This document shows positions 9,011 through 17,139 of a stretch of 33,873 bases of DNA, one piece after another (position 1 is the first letter of the stretch; each line of letters starts with the position of its first letter). The DNA is taken from the NCBI GenBank assembly GCA_011773465.1, contig WVXO01000064.1, positions 18,936 through 52,808 of the forward strand. The letters are read 5' to 3'. The notes below the pieces were generated by a model that saw only the letters and a program-made list of their open reading frames with translations, did not search any database and had not been told where the DNA came from. The position numbers and the translations under genes are program-made. This DNA is from Candidatus Aminicenantota bacterium (GTDB lineage Bacteria; Acidobacteriota; Aminicenantia; Aminicenantales; Aminicenantaceae).

Positions 9011-9406
9011 CTAGACTATGAAAAGGCCTTCTCTAATCTTTTTCTCTTTTTCTAGCCATCTGGGGAAGATCCAGTCGAGGATATCTTTCATTCCTTGTTT
9101 TTCGATATCTTTTATCTTCAGTCCGACTTCCATTTTGTTCTTTACGTGTTTACTCCAGATCACTTGTCCCGTTAACGAGGTTATCAATTGTTTATGGGGA
9201 ATATAAAGAACTATTTCTGTTTCAGAACCCGGATTAGGTTCAACAAAATTAACGCTCAGCTTTAAGCCTTCATTAGAGAAATCAAGAACCGTTGCTCCTT
9301 CAATTAAATTATTTTTGCCTTCTAATTCCACCAATTCCGAAGGAATCGAGCAATAAAACCGTAGAAACTTTCTTCTTTCGTGATTACTCATAACTAGATT
9401 ATTCAT
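9011..9406 (-). CDS. PilZ-domain protein
   Basis: A small PilZ protein, the c-di-GMP receptor domain. With the start at ATG 9406 it has 131 residues. The cyclic-dinucleotide signature is present: an RRKFLR block near the N-terminus fitting RxxxR, and DFSNEG fitting DxSxxG about 30 residues later. A longer frame from ATG 9487 adds 27 residues, but these lack PilZ similarity and have no ribosome binding site. GGAG lies about 9 bases before 9406. It probably binds c-di-GMP and acts as a single-domain adaptor; the partner cannot be told from the neighbours. Both adjacent plus-strand genes read in the opposite direction, so it is a single-gene unit. Confidence 0.85.
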   Translation of the reverse strand: MNNLVMSNHERRKFLRFYCSIPSELVELEGKNNLIEGATVLDFSNEGLKLSVNFVEPNPGSETEIVLYIPHKQLITSLTGQVIWSKHVKNKMEVGLKIKDIEKQGMKDILDWIFPRWLEKEKKIREGLFIV

Positions 9407-9521
9407 AGGACTTAACTCCAGTGTATTTAGTCGTTTATACACTAAGAAAGTTGATAGATAGATATTGAAAAGCGGCGGAGTCCTCATTTATTTTTTGATT
9501 TTATCTCCAGTATTTTTATTA

Positions 9522-9550
9522 TTGACATGTGTGGCATAATTCCTTTTATA
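9522..9550 (+). promoter_or_regulatory. Sigma-70-like promoter of the Tat-exported M24 protein
   Basis: TTGACA at 9522-9527, a 17-bp spacer, and TTTATA at 9545-9550. The expected start of transcription is only a few bases before the AAGGAGG ribosome binding site (9561-9567), so the leader would be short. Confidence 0.5.
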
Positions 9551-9572
9551 TATAGGAAGAAAGGAGGTTTTT

Positions 9573-10961
9573 ATGAGCTTATCTCGACGTCATTTTATTA
9601 GAAATGCAGGATTGGGAGTAGCAAGCCTCGGTTTGGCAACCAAAGGTCTAGCTTGCACTCCTCTGGGAGGAAAAAATGAATCAGAAAAGCTACTCGTCAA
9701 AAATCCCGACCACCCTGAAGCAGCAACAAACGACCGTCTTCCTCTTAGATGGTATAAAGGGACTGTAAAGCGTTTAAAGGAAAAAGTGGCTGAAAAGGGA
9801 GTCGATGCTGTCCTGCTTCAAAATCGGTGGAATCTTGTCTATTATACGGGGCTATTTCACAGCACAACAGAAAGACCTTTCAATGTTTTATTGCCAGTTA
9901 AAGAAGACGCAATCTACTGGTATCATCCTGGTTTGGACAGAGATTTAGTCACGTCTTGGTGGTGCACAGAAAATGAATATTATTTTGATTTCCTTCATGC
10001 GCAAGGAGGATTTCCTAACCTGGGAAAGGTTGTTCAAGGGAAAACAGTTGACCTTTTTGATTGGGCGCTTAAGGGGTTGAAAAAAAGAGGATTCGGCGCC
10101 AAAACTATAGGTGTCGATTCAGAATTTCCTCCCTCCAAGTTGAAAAAAGCCAAGAAAATTCTGCCTCAGGCAAAGTTTGTTGACATAAGCAAGATTTGCC
10201 TCAATATGAGAATAGTCAAGACCAAAGAAGAGATAGCTCTGACACAGAGGGCTATGGATTATTTCAGCAAAATTCATGCCTTTGCTAGGGATTATATCCT
10301 TGAGAAAGGAACAGATGCCACAGACTTCGAAGTAAGGCAAGCCGCTATTGAATACGGAACTGATTTGATTCTTAAAGATATCAAAAGGGATGGGAAGCCT
10401 CATACTGCTGTGGGTGTGTCCGTTGGAATAGGCTGCCGCACTGGAGTTGCCACGGCCTATCCTCATCCTAATCAATTCTTCTACAAAAAGATTGAAAAAG
10501 GAGACGCCCTCCAGGTGTCTGGTGGCGTCAGGGTAGGAGGGTATGGCGGAGAGCTCTACCGGTATTATCAGACACTGCCCTGGGACAAACACAGAGAGAA
10601 ACTATGGCAGGTTGTCACGGATTGTGTCCATATCCAGGAAGAGGAGTCCAAGGCTGGTAAAACATGTTCTGATGTGGCCTATAAGATACATCAGTATCAG
10701 GTCAAGCAAGGTGTGGAGAAATACATCTATCATCGTCCCGCCCATGGAGAAGGGATGGAAGGTCATCAGGCTCCCTGGCTTGCTCTGGGAGATTATACAG
10801 TCCTCAAGGAAGGAATGACATTCAGTGTTGAACCAGGGCTTTACGACCCTGAGCGAGGGTTTGGCTATAATCCAAGCGATAACCTATTAGTGACGAAGCA
10901 GAAAGGTGTGCTCCAAGGGAGCGTTCCTTATACTAAAGAATGGATGATCCTGAAGCTGTAG
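9573..10961 (+). CDS. Tat-exported M24-fold (Xaa-Pro peptidase-like) protein with altered metal site
   Basis: A protein of 462 residues. The N-terminus SRRHFIRNAG is a twin-arginine signal, followed by a hydrophobic stretch and a possible lipobox LAC (C28), so a folded, exported, perhaps lipidated protein. The C-terminal half has the pita-bread fold of Xaa-Pro aminopeptidase and creatinase. Aligned by eye to E. coli PepP, the five metal ligands D, D, H, E, E correspond to S316, E327, H391, E420 and S435; the first Asp and last Glu are serine. The AHGEGMEGHQ and VEPGLY motifs are intact. It may be a metal-free hydrolase, as creatinase is, or a non-catalytic relative. AAGGAGG lies 5 bases before the ATG. 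Confidence 0.85.
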   Translation: MSLSRRHFIRNAGLGVASLGLATKGLACTPLGGKNESEKLLVKNPDHPEAATNDRLPLRWYKGTVKRLKEKVAEKGVDAVLLQNRWNLVYYTGLFHSTTERPFNVLLPVKEDAIYWYHPGLDRDLVTSWWCTENEYYFDFLHAQGGFPNLGKVVQGKTVDLFDWALKGLKKRGFGAKTIGVDSEFPPSKLKKAKKILPQAKFVDISKICLNMRIVKTKEEIALTQRAMDYFSKIHAFARDYILEKGTDATDFEVRQAAIEYGTDLILKDIKRDGKPHTAVGVSVGIGCRTGVATAYPHPNQFFYKKIEKGDALQVSGGVRVGGYGGELYRYYQTLPWDKHREKLWQVVTDCVHIQEEESKAGKTCSDVAYKIHQYQVKQGVEKYIYHRPAHGEGMEGHQAPWLALGDYTVLKEGMTFSVEPGLYDPERGFGYNPSDNLLVTKQKGVLQGSVPYTKEWMILKL

Positions 10962-11056
10962 AGGATTTGAAAATTGAGAGCGTTTCCCCAAGTTTCACTT
11001 TTTCAAAATTTATTAAATTTGTAATTAACGTGGATGTCTCCTTGGCGAACGCCCCG

Positions 11057-11096
11057 CTAATGCCCCATTAGTGAACATCTCATTAATATTAATGAG
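11057..11096. repeat. Two adjacent palindromes upstream of the amidase gene
   Basis: CTAATG-CCC-CATTAG at 11057-11071 is a perfect 6-bp hairpin with a 3-base loop. CTCATTAATATTAATGAG at 11079-11096 is a perfect 18-bp palindrome. Neither is followed by a T-run, so an intrinsic terminator is unlikely. They lie 66-105 bases before the amidase start and could be operators or mRNA structures. Confidence 0.5.
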
Positions 11097-11161
11097 GATG
11101 GTTGCCTAAGGGGCGTCCTGCTATCACTAATATAAAAAAGATGAGCCAAAAGGAGGAAGTA

Positions 11162-12196
11162 ATGAGGATATTAGCGTCAAATACTAAGAAATTTATGATT
11201 TTCCTTTCTCTTCTAGCTCTATTAACTAATGTAAGTACAACTGCAACTCAGAAGACGCACCACTTTAAGCCTAAAAAATATTACTACACCTACGATGCAA
11301 AACACGAGCCTGTTCTAAACCTTAAACCTGGCGATATTCTGGTTACGACTACTGTCGATGCTTTCGGCAATAAAATCTCACGCAGCGACCAGCTTGCAAG
11401 CGAGATTATCCATCTGCCAAAGGTGAATGATCAAACCGGACCTTTTTATGTTGAAGGTGCGGAGCCTGGTGATACTCTTGTGCTTCATCTACTAAAAGTT
11501 AGACCCAACAGGGATTATGCGGTTTCAACACATTTACCGAACTTTGGCGTTCTAACAGGCGAAACTTATACAGCAATGTTGAATAAACCTCTACCAGAGA
11601 AGACTTTTATCTGGAAATTAAGCCTTGAAAAGAATGTTGGCATTCTTGATTTACCGAACAGTAAGATTGGTAAAGTTGAGATCCCGCTTCACCCATTTTT
11701 GGGAACTGTCGGAGTCGCGCCTAACTTTGGGGAGGCAGTCATATCGCTGACTCCGGCGGAACATGGCGGCAATATGGATTGTGTGGAAACCAAAGAAGGG
11801 GCTACGCTGTATTTTCCTGTTTTTGCAGAGGGAGGATTATTCATGCTAGGAGATGGACACGCAGCCCAAGGCGATGGCGAAATATGCGGCACAGGTTTGG
11901 AATGTCCTTTGGAAGTTACGGTTAAGGTCGATGTCATTAAAGGCAAATCAATCAACTGGCCCAGGTTTGAAGATGACGAATACATAATGGTCGCAGGCAG
12001 CACAAGGCCAGTAATCGATGCTTTCAGGTCAGCACAGGTAGAATTGATCAACTGGCTAGTGGAAGATTATGGATTTGAAAGGTGGGATGCACTGCAATTG
12101 ATTTCTCAAGTAGGTGTGACTCGCATCGGTAACGTGGTTGATCCAAAGTACACTGTTGTAGCGAAGTTCCCCAAAAGATATTTACCTGTTCATTAG
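11162..12196 (+). CDS. Acetamidase/formamidase family protein with signal peptide
   Basis: A protein of 344 residues of the FmdA/AmdA family, which hydrolyses short-chain amides such as formamide or acetamide to the acid and ammonia. Family signatures: GDTLVLHLL, the block AEHGGNMD, and GDGHAAQGDGEICGTG, the acidic metal-site segment. Start ATG 11162 is chosen because AGGAGG lies 5 bases upstream and it begins a signal peptide (about residues 1-28). An in-frame ATG 20 codons earlier has no such site. Most studied members are cytoplasmic; this one should be exported. The gene stands alone between two unrelated genes, with two palindromes in its upstream region. The true substrate is unknown. 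Confidence 0.9.
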   Translation: MRILASNTKKFMIFLSLLALLTNVSTTATQKTHHFKPKKYYYTYDAKHEPVLNLKPGDILVTTTVDAFGNKISRSDQLASEIIHLPKVNDQTGPFYVEGAEPGDTLVLHLLKVRPNRDYAVSTHLPNFGVLTGETYTAMLNKPLPEKTFIWKLSLEKNVGILDLPNSKIGKVEIPLHPFLGTVGVAPNFGEAVISLTPAEHGGNMDCVETKEGATLYFPVFAEGGLFMLGDGHAAQGDGEICGTGLECPLEVTVKVDVIKGKSINWPRFEDDEYIMVAGSTRPVIDAFRSAQVELINWLVEDYGFERWDALQLISQVGVTRIGNVVDPKYTVVAKFPKRYLPVH

Positions 12197-12367
12197 CATT
12201 ATCAGTATTCATGATATGGATCAAAGTCATGCCAATCTTGTCCCCTTAACCTTTGTACAGCAATCCTGAATATTTAAAACCGGAAGTGTTTTTTTTCGTA
12301 TTTTATAATAAAGGGAATGAAAAAAGTTGACGAGTTTATTAAAATAAAGAAAAGATGGAGGAAATAA

Positions 12368-13258
12368 TTGCAAACTCAAGCTGTGACTTCCAATAAATCC
12401 AGCACTGCTTCGAAGTGGCTTATAGGCTGCGGCATCGGCTGCGGCGTGGTGATTCTGTTGCTAGTCTTTGCTGGTGTTGGTGGTTATTTCTTTGTCAAAA
12501 ACATAGTAGAGGGATTTGAGGAAACAGAAGCCATCACCGATACCTTGACGGAACGTTACGGAGAAATAAAAGATTTCTGCCCTGATCCTGGTGGAGCCAT
12601 CAATGCAGAACGGCTCGAGGTGTTTTTGTCTGTGCGGAACTCCATGGAGTCAGTTAAAGAGGCGTTAGAAAGTTCCATCAATATTCTCTCTGATGAAGAA
12701 GACAAAAGCCAATTCAGAGAAGAACCTTCCCCAGGTGTTTTGACAAAGATAAAGACTGGTTTAGAAATAATCCCCCTTATTGCAGAGTTCTATACAAGGC
12801 GCAATCAGGCGCTTCTTGATGGTGAAATGGGGCTAGGGGAGTACTACTTTATTTATGTTGTGTCGTACTATTCCTGGCTAGGTAAATCGCCCGCAGACGG
12901 CCTCGAATATAACCTTATGGTTGAGGATGAAGAGGATAGAAGCGTAATCAGGAGAAGAAGACGAAGCGAAAATCTTGAAGAGCGCAAGGATGATGTGCTT
13001 AGGAAATTGCACCGTCAGATTCTGCCCATGATGCATAATCAGTTTGCAAAGTTGACAGGTATTGATATCAGCCCCATAAGGGATCCATGGCGGGAGAGGC
13101 TGGAAGCCGAGATTGCAGCCATGGAAGCTGACCGTTTCCGACTGCCATGGCAGGACGGCCTACCGGATGTTCTGGAAGCTTCACTCGAACCTTTCCGGGT
13201 ACGTTTTGAGGCAGGCTACAGCAAAGTGTTAAATGCCCTTGAGATGGCTCTCGAGTAG
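12368..13258 (+). CDS. Single-pass membrane protein, unknown function
   Basis: A protein of 296 residues. A short polar N-terminus (1-15) precedes one transmembrane helix (about 17-43) that opens with GCGIGCG, a Gly/Cys-rich motif. The rest is acidic and helical, with a charged central stretch (EDEEDRSVIRRRRR, about 191-204) and likely coiled-coil segments. I do not recognise the family. The start is TTG 12368, preceded by GGAGG at 12357-12361, 6 bases away; no in-frame ATG fits. The soluble domain is probably periplasmic, since the charged region follows the helix after the G-rich turn, but the topology is uncertain. A TATAAT at 12304-12309 lacks a good -35 partner. Confidence 0.65.
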   Translation: MQTQAVTSNKSSTASKWLIGCGIGCGVVILLLVFAGVGGYFFVKNIVEGFEETEAITDTLTERYGEIKDFCPDPGGAINAERLEVFLSVRNSMESVKEALESSINILSDEEDKSQFREEPSPGVLTKIKTGLEIIPLIAEFYTRRNQALLDGEMGLGEYYFIYVVSYYSWLGKSPADGLEYNLMVEDEEDRSVIRRRRRSENLEERKDDVLRKLHRQILPMMHNQFAKLTGIDISPIRDPWRERLEAEIAAMEADRFRLPWQDGLPDVLEASLEPFRVRFEAGYSKVLNALEMALE

Positions 13259-13324
13259 AAATACCAAAAAGCAGGTTAAAGTGTTACTGAGAGCTTTTAC
13301 ACGCTAGACAATATCCTTGAATAG

Positions 13325-13450
13325 AAAGGAACAGAGTTCTTAATCATAGAAAATTACAAGAAATTCATTGAGCTGGAGAAAGAAACTGGTCCTGTTATTC
13401 CTGAAGTCGAAGACGCCAGAAAACTATTAGCTTCATTGCAAAGCCAATAA
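13325..13450 (+). pseudogene. Possible decayed coding fragment (41 codons)
   Basis: Between two stops the frame encodes a natural-looking peptide containing YKKFIELEKETG and ARKLLASLQSQ, ending in TAA just before the ribosome binding site of the next gene. There is no ATG, GTG or TTG in frame and no ribosome binding site, so it is not an intact gene. It could be the 3' end of a gene whose front was deleted, or chance in a 208-bp gap. Confidence 0.25.
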
Positions 13451-13466
13451 TAAGGAGGGATTAGCC

Positions 13467-13760
13467 ATGTTTGCACGCATGACAACAGCTGAGACTAAGC
13501 TCGAATGGATAGATAGATTTATAAAGATCTACGAGGAAAGCATCGTTCCAGCAGCCAAACAACAGAAGGGCTATTGTGGAGCTTATTTCATGGTTGATCG
13601 CAAAACGGGTAAACTCGTTTCCATAACCATGTGGGATTGTGAAGAGGATGCTCTCGACAATGAAAAAAGTCACTACTACCAAGAACAACTGGTTAAAGTC
13701 ATGAATATCATGACAAAACCACCTATTCGTGAGGGATATGAAGTGGTTGTCCAGGCATAA
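13467..13760 (+). CDS. Small ABM-like (dimeric alpha-beta barrel) protein
   Basis: A protein of 97 residues resembling antibiotic-biosynthesis-monooxygenase-type ferredoxin-like domains: first strand FARMTTAE, a helix ending IVPAAKQQKGYCGAYFMVD, then GKLVSITMWDCEEDAL, the strand-helix pattern of the family. Members act as small dimers, some as cofactor-free monooxygenases or haem-degrading enzymes, many with no known role. There is no signal peptide, so it is cytoplasmic. AAGGAGG lies 8 bases before the ATG. The neighbouring genes do not suggest a substrate. Confidence 0.65.
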   Translation: MFARMTTAETKLEWIDRFIKIYEESIVPAAKQQKGYCGAYFMVDRKTGKLVSITMWDCEEDALDNEKSHYYQEQLVKVMNIMTKPPIREGYEVVVQA

Positions 13761-13849
13761 GTGAAGCATATATTCAGTCATTCAATCTAAAAGTTAGAAG
13801 ATATTCTTTATTGGGAAAGCAAAAAAGGACGGAAGAAAGGTATAGCATA

Positions 13850-13878
13850 TTGACTCTGTCTTAAAGTAAAGTTAGAAT
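13850..13878 (+). promoter_or_regulatory. Sigma-70-like promoter
   Basis: TTGACT at 13850-13855, a spacer of exactly 17 bp, and TAGAAT at 13873-13878, each one mismatch from consensus. It lies about 30 bases before the start of the following membrane-protein gene and probably drives that gene and the lipoprotein gene after it. Confidence 0.65.
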
Positions 13879-13910
13879 ACGCTACAGTAAGGTCTGAGGA
13901 GGTAATGAAA

Positions 13911-14279
13911 ATGAGAAGACCTGACCTACTCATACTCATAGCTGTTTGGGAATTTATGAGTGCATTTGGGGCGTTTATCGGCATTATTTCCATCTCTGTT
14001 TTCGCCTTCCCTGAAGTCGCCAGCTTGGGCGGCATAGGCTCGGTAGGTGGAATAGTTGGGCTGAGCATTGCGGTGCTGGTGCTTATGTTCTATTTAATTA
14101 TTGCTATAGCAGGTGGCATAGGGCTCTTAGGCGGAAAGGAGTGGGGGCGAATTTTAAGCCTTGTTCACGCTGCTCTTAGCTTGCTATGGATTCCTATTGG
14201 TACCATCATTGGAATACTTATTATTGTCTACCTCATGAAACCTGAAATAAGAGACTATTTCGAATCTACCCAGAAATAG
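13911..14279 (+). CDS. Small polytopic membrane protein
   Basis: About 122 residues with three to four transmembrane helices separated by short loops, glycine-rich in the second (ASLGGIGSVGGIVGLSIAVL), and a short C-terminal tail (KPEIRDYFESTQK). It resembles the small membrane proteins annotated as DUF2127 or DUF4064-like, but I cannot assign it firmly. The start is taken at ATG 13911 because AGGAGG (13897-13902) is 8 bases upstream; ATG 13905 would be only 2 bases away. The lipoprotein gene begins 21 bp after its stop, so the two probably form an operon. Confidence 0.7.
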   Translation: MRRPDLLILIAVWEFMSAFGAFIGIISISVFAFPEVASLGGIGSVGGIVGLSIAVLVLMFYLIIAIAGGIGLLGGKEWGRILSLVHAALSLLWIPIGTIIGILIIVYLMKPEIRDYFESTQK

Positions 14280-14300
14280 CTTTTCCATACTAAAAATCAG

Positions 14301-14819
14301 ATGAAAAATCATTTCCAGAATGGTCTAATCTTTTCTTTAATTTTTTTCCTTGTTTTCTTTTTGACGTCTTGTCAGGAAAAAACGGATGAAGAGTTGATTC
14401 TGGAAATGATGGAAGATGTCGGAAAATATGCTGAAAAAAAGGATATGTCAAATATAATGATCAATCTTGCGGATGACTATCGCGATTTTGAGGGCAGAGG
14501 AAAAAAGGAAACGCAGGATATGATTAATGAATACTATAAAAGATATAGAGGAATTGCCATCAATATGTTAAGCACACGGATTGAAAAAATTCGCTCCTTG
14601 GAGGCGTCTATTCAGACTGAAGTGGCCTTTTCCTCCGGGGCGGCTAAGGTTTTTCGCAAATTAATAAGATATTCAACCGAAAATTACCGCTTGAAGATTA
14701 AACTAATAAAAAGAAATGACAGATGGCAGATTCAGTATGCTGAGTGGAGATACGTTACTCTCAATGAACTCTTTCCTGAATCTTTATCCATTCTTAAGAA
14801 AATTTTCCCGGATCTATAG
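14301..14819 (+). CDS. Lipoprotein, NTF2-like small domain
   Basis: A protein of 172 residues with a lipoprotein signal peptide (lipobox LTSC, C24). The mature part starts with a helix (DEELILEMMEDVGKYAEKKDMSNIMINLADDYRDFEG) and ends with strand-rich sequence (YRLKIKLIKRNDRWQIQYAEWR), the pattern of a SnoaL/NTF2-like cone fold, in which helices are followed by a curved sheet. The assignment is from pattern only; no catalytic residues are evident. It lies just downstream of the membrane-protein gene and is probably co-transcribed with it. There is no strong ribosome binding site, which would be consistent with translational coupling. Confidence 0.65.
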   Translation: MKNHFQNGLIFSLIFFLVFFLTSCQEKTDEELILEMMEDVGKYAEKKDMSNIMINLADDYRDFEGRGKKETQDMINEYYKRYRGIAINMLSTRIEKIRSLEASIQTEVAFSSGAAKVFRKLIRYSTENYRLKIKLIKRNDRWQIQYAEWRYVTLNELFPESLSILKKIFPDL

Positions 14820-14850
14820 CAAGGCAAATAAAGCATAACCATAGATGAGG

Positions 14851-14890
14851 GCAATAAATGGAGCGCAATAAATGGGGCCAGGCCCCATTT
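14851..14890. repeat. REP-like palindrome, copy 2, with short direct repeat
   Basis: AAATGGGG (14870-14877) and CCCCATTT (14883-14890) flank CCAGG. The left flank contains GCAATAAATGG twice (14851-14861 and 14865-14875), a 14-bp period that runs into the palindrome. It belongs to the same family as 4540 and 24726. Confidence 0.75.
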
Positions 14891-15052
14891 CTCTCTGCAT
14901 TAATGTTATAGGAACCGAAAAAAGCTAAATAGAACCACGCTTTTCGTCGTCTTTTAGTTGCCTTAGTTTCTTTTAGACACTGATAAATAGTAATATACAG
15001 ATATATACCTTGAAGAAATCAAATAAATCTTATAAAAGTAGAAATTTATGAA

Positions 15053-16066
15053 ATGAAACACAGGCCTTACGAAATGAGATACAAAGCTATCATCATATTA
15101 TTTCTTCTTGGGTTATTGCCCATTCAATCGTTGGCGCAAGCAGAAAAAACAGAAGATTCAGGAACATTCAGCTTCTATTTTGAAAACGACACCTTCTTCG
15201 GTACAGACCGCTGCTTTACTGGAGGCTGGAAGCTGGGGTGGATGTCCAGAAGCTTGAAGAACTACAGAGAAAATCCTTTATTGAAGTGGCTGCCTTTTGT
15301 GAACAAGCCTGGGTTTCAACATTCCGTTTCACTAGCTATCGGACAGAGCATTTATACACCTAATGATATAAGTCTTGACAATCTTATCCAGGAGGATCGC
15401 CCTTATGCTGGAATTCTCTTCCTTGCATTTGGTATCCACAGCATAAGCAGTCGCCGCATGGATACTTTGGAAATCAATCTCGGGATCATTGGCCCTCATT
15501 CTTACGCTGAGCAAATGCAAAAATTTATTCATAGGCTGACGAATGCGACTCGGCCGGAAGGATGGCATAATCAACTCAACGACGAGCTTGCCCTGGAAGC
15601 AGTTTATGAGCGCAAATGGAAATTAATCCAGCCACAGTCAGAAAAAGGTTTTGGGTTTGACTTAATTCCTCACCTTGGAGGCGGGTTGGGAAATGTCTAT
15701 ATTTACGCCAGCACTGGAATACAGATGAGGTTTGGCTGGAATTTACCAGGAGATTTCGGGACCAAAATTATCCGTCCCGGAGGCGACAGCAGCGTGAGCT
15801 TTCGGCGCAGCGGAAGGTTTGGAGTTCATTTCTTTGCCTCAGCAGACGGGACGGCCCTCTTACGGAATATTTTTCTTGACGGAAATACATTCCAAGATAG
15901 CCACAGGGTGGATAAAAGACCATTTACTATGGATATTTCACTAGGGATTGGCATAAGAGCCGGTCGCTTCAATTTCAGCTATGCCTATGTTTTCTGGACA
16001 AAAAGGTTCAAAACCGAAACAAGAGAGCAAGTCTTCGCTTCACTTAACCTATCTTATTCCTATTGA
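15053..16066 (+). CDS. LpxR-family lipid A deacylase-like outer membrane protein
   Basis: A protein of 337 residues matching the LpxR/DUF2219 family, an outer-membrane beta-barrel that removes the 3'-O-linked acyloxyacyl chain of lipid A in Salmonella. It has a signal peptide ending about residue 29. Family landmarks are present in order: FYFENDTFFGTDRCFTGGW, whose ENDxF holds the Asn-Asp pair of the active site; EDRPYAG; and GWHNQLNDELAL, holding the conserved His. The C-terminus ends in an amphipathic strand with aromatic residues (VFASLNLSYSY), a typical barrel end. The start is ATG 15053 or ATG 15074; ribosome binding sites for both are weak. It implies an LPS-bearing outer membrane. It is a single-gene unit. 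Confidence 0.88.
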   Translation: MKHRPYEMRYKAIIILFLLGLLPIQSLAQAEKTEDSGTFSFYFENDTFFGTDRCFTGGWKLGWMSRSLKNYRENPLLKWLPFVNKPGFQHSVSLAIGQSIYTPNDISLDNLIQEDRPYAGILFLAFGIHSISSRRMDTLEINLGIIGPHSYAEQMQKFIHRLTNATRPEGWHNQLNDELALEAVYERKWKLIQPQSEKGFGFDLIPHLGGGLGNVYIYASTGIQMRFGWNLPGDFGTKIIRPGGDSSVSFRRSGRFGVHFFASADGTALLRNIFLDGNTFQDSHRVDKRPFTMDISLGIGIRAGRFNFSYAYVFWTKRFKTETREQVFASLNLSYSY

Positions 16067-16272
16067 ACAGGGAAAAATAAGGAGAAAGTAAATTCTTATG
16101 ATCTCAATTATTTGGATATCTCCGCATCAGTTAAAAAATCTAGCCCTTTTTAAGAAGAAGAAAACTAAATTCGAATTATAAAACTTAAAAACTTTTTTAT
16201 AACTACATCGTAAAAAATAGTATAAAATGGTATATTGAATTATAACATCTTGACAAATAGGAGGATATTTTA

Positions 16273-17004
16273 ATGAAAAAAGTTTATTCAATTTTTCTTC
16301 TGAGCTTTTTTCTCGTAGCTCTGGTGATTTCTCCTGGGTCTGGTCAGACCGCTGAAGAAATTATAAAAAAGATGATCGAAGCTCAGGGCGGAAAAAAAGT
16401 ATTTGAGAGCATTAAAGACATGACCCTATCTGGTACCCTGGAGATGGTTCAACAAGGTTTAAGTGGTTTACTTACTGTGTACAAGAAAGAACCAGACAAA
16501 ACCCGCAGAGATATTGAAATAATGGGTATGATTATTATCCAAGCTTACGATGGAGAGACAGCGTGGGGGGTCAATCCTCAAACTGGGAGCGTTGAGGAAA
16601 TGGAAGAACAGCAAGCAGCAGAAATGAAGAGAGAGTCTTTCCCTATCGTTTCTTGGCTCTATCCAGAGAAATATGGCTTTTCTTTTAGTTACAAAGGGAA
16701 GGAAAAAATTGAAGACAAAGACTATTTTGTCATAGAAGAAACCTACCCTGATGGATTTAAAGCGACTCTTTATGTTGATGCTGAAACTTATCTCACTTAT
16801 AAAGCAAAAGTCAAAACAATGGGTTCAATGGGATATGAGGTCGAAGCTGAACAGTTCACTTCTGACTACAAGAAAGTTGATGGGATGATAATCGCTCACT
16901 CTATGGTTTCCTTTATTGAGGGCGAGGAATTTATGAAAGTCACTATTACGGATGTGAAATTCAATACAGGTATGGAAGATTCTTTTTTTAAGATGAAGGA
17001 ATAA
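16273..17004 (+). CDS. LolA-like periplasmic protein
   Basis: A protein of 243 residues with a cleavable signal peptide (about 1-24). The mature part is LolA/LppM-like: TAEEIIKKMIEAQGGKKVFESIKDMTLSG at the start, a curved sheet of alternating strands, YDGETAWGVNPQTG near residue 96, and DAETYLTYKAKV near 174. Proteins of this type bind lipids or lipoprotein acyl chains in the half-barrel. True LolA is about 200 residues and binds lipoproteins from LolCDE; this is a paralogue-type member with unknown cargo. GGAGG lies 8 bases before the ATG. There is no partner gene nearby. Confidence 0.75.
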   Translation: MKKVYSIFLLSFFLVALVISPGSGQTAEEIIKKMIEAQGGKKVFESIKDMTLSGTLEMVQQGLSGLLTVYKKEPDKTRRDIEIMGMIIIQAYDGETAWGVNPQTGSVEEMEEQQAAEMKRESFPIVSWLYPEKYGFSFSYKGKEKIEDKDYFVIEETYPDGFKATLYVDAETYLTYKAKVKTMGSMGYEVEAEQFTSDYKKVDGMIIAHSMVSFIEGEEFMKVTITDVKFNTGMEDSFFKMKE

Positions 17005-17043
17005 AGAGATAAATTTTTCGCTGTTTAATTAAGCTTTTTTGCC

Positions 17044-17064
17044 GGGATTTAATTCGCCAAATCC
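17044..17064. repeat. Degenerate member of the GGGCTTGAT palindrome family
   Basis: GGGATTT and AAATCC flank a short centre with ATTCGCC, following the layout of the better copies at 18011 and 31231. Divergence is high, so the call rests on position pattern and arms only. It lies in the 135-bp gap before the nuclease gene. Confidence 0.4.
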
Positions 17065-17139
17065 TCACTTATACAGAAAAAAATCCTATCGAAGAGAAAA
17101 CAAGAATTTTCCTCGAGCAAAAAGATTATCCTAATTTAA

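Noticed and set aside
16250-16255. TTGACA before the LolA-like gene
   Set aside because: It lies only 18 bases before the ATG, so it cannot serve as -35 for that gene.
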